Shown here: in pieces, positions 57,924 to 64,000 of the stretch
How the letters are laid out: the number at the start of each line of letters is the position of its first letter
How positions within the stretch are numbered: the stretch's first letter is position 1
Assembly: GCF_022919215.1 (NCBI RefSeq)
Contig: NZ_CP095046.1
Coordinates: 744,001 to 808,000 of the forward strand
Reading direction: 5' to 3'
Length of the DNA stretch: 64,000 bases
Source: Hymenobacter cellulosilyticus
GTDB lineage: Bacteria > Bacteroidota > Bacteroidia > Cytophagales > Hymenobacteraceae
Program-made: the position numbers and the translations under genes
Notes under the pieces: model-generated
Seen by the model: only the letters and a program-made list of their open reading frames with translations
The model's database searches: none
What the model was told of the DNA's origin: nothing

Positions 57924-60402
57924 CTAAGGTTGGGAGCCGGAGCTCTTCTGCCCATCGGGGCCGAGGTAGAGGCAGCCGGCCCCGCGTAGCGGAAGCGGCG
58001 GGCCTGGTCGCCCACGCGCAAGGTGAAATAGCCGTCTTCCAGCTGAGCCTGGCCCTGGGCATTGGGGTAGCTCAAATGTTTCTGGGGCTGAATCTCAAAG
58101 ACCATGTCGCGGCTTTCGCCGGGCTGGAACTCGCGCTTCTCAAAGTGCTTGAGCAGGCGCACCGGACGGGTAATGCGCCCTACTTCATCGGTCAGGAACC
58201 AGAGCACCGCTTCCTTGCCAGCCCGCTTGCTCGTGTTGGTTACCTGCACAGTGGCCCGCATGGTGCCGCTGCCGCTGAGCACTGAGTCGCTGAGCCGCAG
58301 GTTGCTGTAGCGGAAGGAGCTGTAGCTCAGGCCTTCGCCGTACTCGGTAAGCATGGCGGGTTTGAACTTAGGGCCCCGATTCTCGAAGCCAGCACCAAAG
58401 TCGCTCAGGTCGAGCGAGTTTTCGTTGTTGTCGTGGTGGTAAGGCGAAATATGGCCAGCAAACTGCGGATAGGTAAAGGACAGCTTCGCGCTAGGATTTA
58501 CTTTGCCGCTGATGATTTCGGCAATGGCCTGTCCACCGCCAAAGCCCGGCAGCCCGCCCCAGATAATGGCCGATGACTTCTCAGCTACGGCCCGGATAAT
58601 ACTGGGCCGCCCCCGATAACTACCACCACCGTGGGCTTACCGCCCGCCTGGGCCGTGCGCACCAGCTGTTGCTGCTCCTCGGGTAGCGTCAGGTCGCTGG
58701 TGTTGCCCAGGCCTTCGGTATAAGGACGCTCCCCAATGGCTACGATTACGGCATCAGCCTTACGGGCAGCGGTAGCAATGCCTGCGAGGCTGAGTTTACC
58801 AGCGGCATTCTGATACGGTATGGTTTCAACCTGGGCCCCGGGAAATTCCTTTTTCAGAGCGGCGTAAATTGTCAGTACTTCTTTGGGGTACTCCGCTTCG
58901 GGGCGGCCCTGCCAGGCCAGCGTCCAGCCACCGGCCAGGTTGGCGCGTGAATCAGCCGAGGGGCCGACTACCAGCAGGCGCTTCACAGAAGCCGAAGCCA
59001 GGGGCAGCGTCTTGTTCTCGTTTTTAAGCAGCACCACCGATTCGCGGGCTGCATCCAGGGCCAGCTGCTTTAAAGCCGGGTCACCCACGCGGTTGAGGCG
59101 GTCGGTGCGGGGCATAGGGTTTTCGAACAACCCCAGTTCATCCTTGAGCTGAAGCACGCGCCCTGCTGAAAGGTTTATGCGTTCTTCAGTTAGCCGACCT
59201 TCCTGCACCAATTCCTTTACATAGCGGCAGAAATTAGTCGTATAAGGTGTCATGGCCATATCTACCCCGGCATCAATGGCCATAAAGGTGGCTTCCTTCT
59301 CGTTGGCCGCCGTTTTCTGCACCCGTACCAAGCGGATGATATCCTCCCAGTCGGTAACGGCTACCCCTTTAAAGCCCATCTGAGTGCGCAGCAGGTCGGT
59401 CAGTATGGCTTTGGAAGCATGCACCGGCTCGCCGTTGATCAGGCCGCTGTTAATCATAATAGTTTTCAGGCCGGCATCCATGGCCGCCTGAAACGAGGGG
59501 CGGAAAAACTCCTGAATTCGCTGGTCCGAAATCATGGCGTTGGTCCGGTCCCAGCCGTTGCGCGGGTCAGAGTAGCCTAAAAAGTGCTTGCCGCACCCCG
59601 CTACCTTGTAAGGAGCTATTTCTTTGTTCTCCTGCAACTCCTTTACATAGGCTGCGCCCATTACCGAAGCCACCAGCGGATCTTCACCATACGTTTCGTA
59701 CACGCGCGGCCAGTAGGTATTCACGCCCAGATCGAGCACGGGGGCGAATACCCAGTGGTGCCCCAAGTCAGCCGACTCTAGCACTGTGGCACGTGCAGTT
59801 TGCCGGGCAAACTCAGGGTTGAAGGAGGCACCCAGGTTCAGGTTGTGCGGGAAAATAGCCGTGCCCGACACATAGCTGGCCCCGTGCATATGGTCGATGC
59901 CGTAGATAATGGGAATGTGCAGGCGCGACTCGCGCATGGCAATTCGTTGCAGAGCCGCCGAGTACTTCACCCACTGTGCCGCCGGTACTGCTTCCCCGTT
60001 CAGGAAAGAGCCCACATGGTACTCCCGAATCAGGGGCACCAGCTTAGCCGAGTCAAGGGTAATGTCGCGCTGCACACCGGTCGTATTAATAACCGTGTTG
60101 GCCAGCTGCGTCATCTGCCCAATTTTTTCCTCCAGCGTCATCTGGGCCAGTAGCGCCGCTACTCGCTCACTCACCACAGCGCGTGGTAGCGCGCTACCGA
60201 CCACAGAAGAAGAAGCTACATTAGAAGCAACCGTAGCGGCCGGAATCGTTTGCATGCTGGCACGTTGACAGGCGCTTGAAGCGCATATCATGGTACCAAG
60301 CAGAAGCACGCGAGCAGCATGAGCCGGCAGTGTCTTAAAGACAAAAGAAGGGCTCTTAACAGCTCCGGCGGAAGCTACCGATGCAGAGTGAGAAGTAGTC
60401 AT
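57924..60402 (-). CDS. Glycoside hydrolase family 3 beta-glucosidase, two frameshifts
   Basis: A GH3 beta-glucosidase of BglX type, about 826 residues once corrected. The N-terminus has a lipoprotein-like signal (MICASSACQ). The barrel holds IYGIDHMHGAS, KHFLGYSDPRNGWDRT and the nucleophile aspartate in GFKGVAVTDWEDI (about residue 351). The second domain has VVLLKNENKTLPLA and AVIVAIGERPYTEG, and a fibronectin-III-like domain closes the chain (AVLWFLTDEVGRITRPV). The frame breaks at GGG 58604-58606 (restores GGGPSIIRAVAEKSSAI) and again near the end at CCCC 57980-57983, where one extra base gives a stop at 57924-57926. It is the first gene of the glucan locus and would release glucose from oligosaccharides in the periplasm. 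Confidence 0.92.
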
Positions 60403-60419
60403 TTTGATGGGGGAATACC

Positions 60420-60427
60420 CAAAGATA
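60420..60427 (-). promoter_or_regulatory. Candidate -7 element upstream of the glucan locus
   Basis: On the minus strand TATCTTTG matches the TAnnTTTG consensus, with a TTG about 21 bp upstream as a possible -33 box. It lies only about 18 bp from the annotated ATG at 60402, so the leader would be very short or translation starts further inside. The nearby inverted repeat 60456-60464 with 60482-60490 overlaps the upstream promoter region and could be a control site. Confidence 0.35.
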
Positions 60428-60610
60428 TCTTTACTTGTTCGGCAAATGCAATAGCAAAAACCCTTTATACGCTCAATAAACAGGGTTTTTTCACCTACTT
60501 CACATCGTGATTATACACTTACCACACACACACAACCCCAGTAATACAGGCTAAATAGAAGCTAGGCCCCATTTTGCACCTAAATTGTACTTGCGGCTAA
60601 AAAACAATGA

Positions 60611-60636
60611 AAAAAGAGGCGTCAGGGCCTCTTTTT
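60611..60636 (-). terminator. Terminator after the 7TM-DISM sensor gene
   Basis: A 10-bp perfect stem (60611-60620 with 60627-60636), 6-nt loop, with a T run on the minus strand, 55 bp after the stop codon. It insulates the sensor gene from the glucan locus, which therefore needs its own promoter in 60403-60610. Confidence 0.8.
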
Positions 60637-60690
60637 CCGAAAATATTTTTGGCTACTAGGCTGATTTGTGCTGCAAACGTTTGCGGCTAC

Positions 60691-62718
60691 TTAAGAACGC
60701 TCTGTTTCTGCCACTGCTTGATCTTCCTCTACGGTTGTGGTAGCATCAAGCAAGATGTGAGTCCATCCTTCATTTTCATCATAGTCAGGAGCTTGTCGGC
60801 GGCGGCGCATGGCCTCCAATACTTTCTGGCTAAAGCTCCAGCAAGTACCCTGGCGTAGCTCCAGAACTCGGGAGAGCTCCTGGGACGAATAATTGCCCTT
60901 GTGCGTGTAAATCAGGAAGACAGCGTAGAAAGCCTTGATAATCGAGAATTTACACTTCTGCAGCATGGTATAAGCCGTAGCCGATTCCACGTAACGGCAT
61001 TTGGTGCAGCGGCGGGCGTGGGCTTCGCGGGCATCACAATACTTCTCGTGTCCACACTTGCGGCAGCGGTACCCATGCGCCCACTTCAAATCGGCTAAGT
61101 AGCTCAGGCAGGCGTCTTTATCAGGGTAAATCTGGCTAAACTCACCAAAATCTACTTCTTTAGACAAGACCCTTGCCGTTTGGGCTTCCTGCAGGTCACG
61201 CTGTAGGTCAGCATTAAGCTTCTCAATAGCAGCTGACTGCAAAGCCAACAAACCGTTTGCCTGAAGCAACTCCCGGTTTTGCGCTACAATGGTCTCACTC
61301 TGCCGCCGCAGTTCCTCGGTGCGCCTCGCTACCTGTGCTTCCAGCTCAGAGTTGAGCTGATCCTTCAGACTTTGATTCTGGTGCAGCTGTTCCACGAGCC
61401 GGTCCTGGGCTAAGTGCTTCTTGCGCAGCTGCTTTACCAGCTTTTCCTGGGCCCGGATGGTGGCATCCTTGATGCTCTTGATTTTTTCTCCGAGGGCATA
61501 CGATAGCACCGCCACCTCAAAAACGAAGGCCACGTTCATGCTATACACGGTAAAGGCGTTGTTGAAGAAGTCGACGCCCAGCTTGCGGGTAATGAGGAAT
61601 ATGAGACTGATAACTACCCCAGCCTGGGCCAGCAAGAAGATGCGGGCTGGCCTGAATCCTTGTCGATATACCTGAATAGCAGCATAGTACAGCATACCAT
61701 AGGGCAGCAGATACAGCCAGAAGCTGAAGCCCGACTGAATAAAAATGGTATCCAGCAGCAGCAGGCCAGCACTGAACAGTACCACCAGGCGCAGAATAGG
61801 GTCGAAGCGGGGCAGGCGCTGGGGCGCGTCCAGAAAGTGACGGGCATAGTACCCAAAGGTGAGCAAAAGCAGAATAGGAGCTCCGGCATTTACTATCTGG
61901 TTGAGCCAGGGCAGCGTGGGCCAGATATACTCAAAGCCCAAGCCGTCTTCAGACAAGAACAGCAGGCTACAGCTCAGCACATAGGCCACGTAGCGCAAGT
62001 AAGTCTGCTCGCCTATGAACAAGAAAATGAACAGGTTATACACCACCATAATCAGCAGCACACCATAAAAGCCGCCGAGCATACCGTACTCGCTCTGGAA
62101 GTGCGACGAGAGCATGGCCTCATTGCGTAGACGGCCCAGAAAGCTAGTCTTCGAGCTTGATTTTAGCCGCAGGTAGTAGGTGTGGGTCTGCCCTGGTTTC
62201 AGGTGCAGGCTGAACAGGAAGTTCTTGTAAGCGTAAGGCCGGGTGGAAAAGGGAAAGTCGGCGCCGGTGCGTACCCCGGTGTACTGCCCGCTCGGACCGG
62301 CCCCATAGAACGTCAGGTCATTGATGTGGGAGTCGAACATCTCTAGGTACCAGTGATGCTCATCGTAATCATCAGTATGCACGCTGATGCGCAGCCAGTA
62401 GGCCGACTCGGTGTTCTCAATGTTGCCGGCCTGCTTGCCACCGGAGGTCACGTCGCCCGACTGGAAACGGCTATTCCACTGCGGGCTAAGCACATCCTGA
62501 ATGGTGAGCCTACCCGAAGGGTCCTCGAGCACGCTATAGTATACCGGTTTGACATACAGCTCATTGATACCAGCGTGAATGCGCAGCGTATCTTCGTGCG
62601 GAGCCGCTCGGGCGGCCGTGGCGAAGCAGAAAAAGAGCAGGCTCAGGTAGCCTAAAAATTGCCAGATGGGAAGACCAGCAGCCTGAAGTCGGGGGAATTT
62701 GCAGATGTAGGGCCTCAT
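60691..62718 (-). CDS. 7TM-DISM membrane sensor fused to an IS1595-type transposase zinc-ribbon module
   Basis: A 675-residue chimera. Residues about 1-38 are a signal peptide (LSLLFFCFATAARA). Residues 45-205 form a 7TMR-DISM extracellular sensing domain of the carbohydrate-binding-like type (NTESAYWLRISVH, HWYLEMFDSHINDLTFYG). Residues 213-415 hold seven membrane helices (GGFYGVLLIMVVYNLFIFLF first). Residues 425-520 are a long coiled coil. Instead of a kinase, LuxR or LytTR output, residues about 524-640 match the start of IS1595-family transposases: a zinc ribbon with Cys552/Cys555 and Cys571/Cys574 (CRKCG, CTKCR) and a helical segment (FYAVFLIYTHKGNYSSQELSRVL, TCWSFSQKVLEAM). The DDE catalytic domain is absent. 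It lies immediately upstream of the glucan locus, on the same strand. Role as its regulator is inferred. Confidence 0.82.
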   Translation of the reverse strand: MRPYICKFPRLQAAGLPIWQFLGYLSLLFFCFATAARAAPHEDTLRIHAGINELYVKPVYYSVLEDPSGRLTIQDVLSPQWNSRFQSGDVTSGGKQAGNIENTESAYWLRISVHTDDYDEHHWYLEMFDSHINDLTFYGAGPSGQYTGVRTGADFPFSTRPYAYKNFLFSLHLKPGQTHTYYLRLKSSSKTSFLGRLRNEAMLSSHFQSEYGMLGGFYGVLLIMVVYNLFIFLFIGEQTYLRYVAYVLSCSLLFLSEDGLGFEYIWPTLPWLNQIVNAGAPILLLLTFGYYARHFLDAPQRLPRFDPILRLVVLFSAGLLLLDTIFIQSGFSFWLYLLPYGMLYYAAIQVYRQGFRPARIFLLAQAGVVISLIFLITRKLGVDFFNNAFTVYSMNVAFVFEVAVLSYALGEKIKSIKDATIRAQEKLVKQLRKKHLAQDRLVEQLHQNQSLKDQLNSELEAQVARRTEELRRQSETIVAQNRELLQANGLLALQSAAIEKLNADLQRDLQEAQTARVLSKEVDFGEFSQIYPDKDACLSYLADLKWAHGYRCRKCGHEKYCDAREAHARRCTKCRYVESATAYTMLQKCKFSIIKAFYAVFLIYTHKGNYSSQELSRVLELRQGTCWSFSQKVLEAMRRRRQAPDYDENEGWTHILLDATTTVEEDQAVAETERS

Positions 62719-62836
62719 GTAGCTCCCAATTTAAGGAAACCAACGCAGGGCTGCCAGTAGCGCCGAAATTGGAAGTTGCTTTTGACCAGCTACTGGCACG
62801 CAGAGGTCAAGAAAGCAGCGGCTGGCTGAGCGCGGG

Positions 62837-64000
62837 TTATTGCCCGCCCTGGGTGGTTGGGGTGGTAGTTGGGTTGAATTGCAGCCAGCTCACGCTGGCG
62901 CCCGGCTGCTCCACATAGAGCTGCAGGGTATGCTTGCCAACTGGCAAAGCAGTGGTAGGCACAGAAATGGTAGTCCAAGATGAGGCCGCCGCCGCTTGGG
63001 GAACTGTCAGCGTGCCGACCACGGCCGCATCCAGCTTGACGGTGAGCTTGGCCGGGGCGCTGGTATCATTTTTCACCCGGGCCTGCAGCGTGTAAGTGCC
63101 GGCTTTAGCTACGGTGACGGTGTAGTTGATCCATTCACCGGCAGCCATGTCACTGATGGCGAATCCGTTGGAAAGCTTGTCGGAGTTGATCTGGATGTCG
63201 ATACCGTCGTTGCGGTATACGCTGCCGTTGTTGGTGGGTGCCTCCTTGCGGTAGTCGATTCGCTCGGCGTAGGCATCCTGGTACGCAATGCCATTGCGGC
63301 CCATGTCGTAGTCGGTGGCGTGAATGGTGCCGGGGATGCGCAGGGCAGTGTAAGGCACGCGGGCTGTAGCGGGGCCGGTGAGGGCCGCAATAACGTCGCG
63401 GTTGGGTACGCACTCCTTGAACTGGATATTGCGCAGCAGTGCGGCGCGGCCTTCCGGCGTGAGGATGCTACCGTAGTTGCGCACCCGCAGCAGGCTTGTG
63501 ACGCCCTCCACCCGCTTCAGGTTCCAGTGACACCAGCCAATATTTTGGTTATTAAGCCCTTGCACGGCCCCGGCAAACCACTCGTTGGAATTTTCGCCCG
63601 TTTCCCCCACCCATACAGGTACCTGCCATTTGTCGCGGAAAGCGGCCAGGTTAGCCAGCAGGTTGATCTGGTTCGGGTTGGGGTCGGTGGCGGCGGGGTC
63701 GTTGGGGCACCAGTAGCGGTGGGCGTTGTAGACGAGGTTCGTCCGGTCCTGAACCTGGAGCTTGTCGGGCGTGAGGTTAGTGTACTCGTTACCGTAACCG
63801 TTGCCTTCGAGCAACACCAAGTGCTGGTCGCCCTGGCGGCGCACGGCGTTGATCAGGCGGCTGTAGAGTCCGTTGATTTCCGCATTGTCGTTAGACAACC
63901 CATTCTCGGCATTGACTTTATGCGGCTCGTTAATAAAGTCGTACATGGCCACCCGCGGGTCTTTCTGGTATCGGGCCGCCAGCTTTTCCCAGAGCCGCAC
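62837..64000 (-). CDS. Glycoside hydrolase family 5 with C-terminal CBM, 5' end outside the window
   Basis: The frame is open to the window edge, so the N-terminus and signal peptide are missing; 387 residues are visible. The GH5 barrel part shows the acid/base glutamate in MYDFINEPHK and the nucleophile in VWVGETGENSNEW, with NAHRYWCPN and GWCHWNLKR between. After about residue 215 comes a CBM6/CBM35-like beta-sandwich (GIAYQDAYAERIDYR, AAGEWINYTVTVAKAGTYTLQARV, GKHTLQLYVEQPG). GH5 covers endo-glucanases, mannanases and beta-1,3-glucan-active exo-enzymes; subfamily cannot be read here. It lies 118 bp upstream of the sensor gene on the same strand and may share its transcript. Confidence 0.88.
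   Translation of the reverse strand: MRLWEKLAARYQKDPRVAMYDFINEPHKVNAENGLSNDNAEINGLYSRLINAVRRQGDQHLVLLEGNGYGNEYTNLTPDKLQVQDRTNLVYNAHRYWCPNDPAATDPNPNQINLLANLAAFRDKWQVPVWVGETGENSNEWFAGAVQGLNNQNIGWCHWNLKRVEGVTSLLRVRNYGSILTPEGRAALLRNIQFKECVPNRDVIAALTGPATARVPYTALRIPGTIHATDYDMGRNGIAYQDAYAERIDYRKEAPTNNGSVYRNDGIDIQINSDKLSNGFAISDMAAGEWINYTVTVAKAGTYTLQARVKNDTSAPAKLTVKLDAAVVGTLTVPQAAAASSWTTISVPTTALPVGKHTLQLYVEQPGASVSWLQFNPTTTPTTQGGQ

Noticed and set aside
54662..60402. SusC and GH3 as genuine pseudogenes or split genes
   Set aside because: Each needs only single added bases in G/C runs, all domains are present in order, and the same error type recurs in unrelated genes across the window.
60691..61200. 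Recent IS1595 insertion into the 3' end of a sensor gene
   Set aside because: No terminal inverted repeats, target duplication or catalytic domain; the frame passes smoothly from coiled coil into the zinc ribbon and all four cysteines are kept.

Overview
The window looks like a chromosomal segment of a GC-rich Bacteroidota bacterium, most probably a Hymenobacter-like member of the Cytophagales. The inference rests on a SusC/SusD locus, a type IX secretion sorting domain, a TamL/TamB pair, an STN-TonB receptor with a DUF4249 partner, and strongly GC-biased codon use. No rRNA, tRNA, CRISPR array or intact insertion sequence was recognised.

Layout. 1-3.9 kb: the end of an AT-rich unknown gene, an alpha/beta hydrolase, an ECF sigma factor with a small partner, and clpP. 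3.9-7.7 kb: a molybdenum group, with a MOT1-type transporter and a MoeB-rhodanese protein divergent from fdhD. 7.9-15.0 kb: a minus-strand envelope operon (small exported protein, STN-TonB receptor, DUF4249 lipoprotein, MG2-like exported protein). 15.3-24.3 kb: two FdhF/YdeP-family molybdoenzyme paralogues on the plus strand, separated by a PEBP protein, an SMP-30-like lipoprotein and an AraC regulator. 24.5-32.6 kb: a GAD-like protein, TamL and TamB. 33.0-39.6 kb: MalQ with two starch-binding domains and a large type IX-secreted protein with calcium-binding repeats. 39.7-45.7 kb: a thioredoxin-reductase-like flavoprotein, two roadblock-domain proteins and two carboxypeptidase-regulatory-domain proteins. 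45.7-64.0 kb: a carbohydrate region with GH43, GalK, a FucP-like sugar transporter and a minus-strand polysaccharide utilisation locus (GH3, SusC, SusD, PKD surface lipoprotein, GH16). This set fits beta-1,3-glucan (laminarin-type) use. It is flanked by a 7TM-DISM sensor and a GH5 enzyme.

The most unusual gene is the sensor at 60691-62718. A periplasmic DISM domain, seven membrane segments and a cytoplasmic coiled coil end in a four-cysteine zinc ribbon and helical segment resembling the N-terminus of IS1595-family transposases, with no transposase catalytic domain. It lies directly upstream of the glucan locus, which has no visible SusR, HTCS or ECF/anti-sigma regulator. A domesticated transposase module acting as the output of a membrane sensor is therefore a reasonable hypothesis.

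A quality warning affects the whole annotation. At least 18 places in 11 genes show the same defect: one G or C missing from a run of three to five, breaking an otherwise well-conserved gene. All have the same sign. I read them as contractions in the sequence rather than real pseudogenes, and I annotate these genes at their restored full extent.
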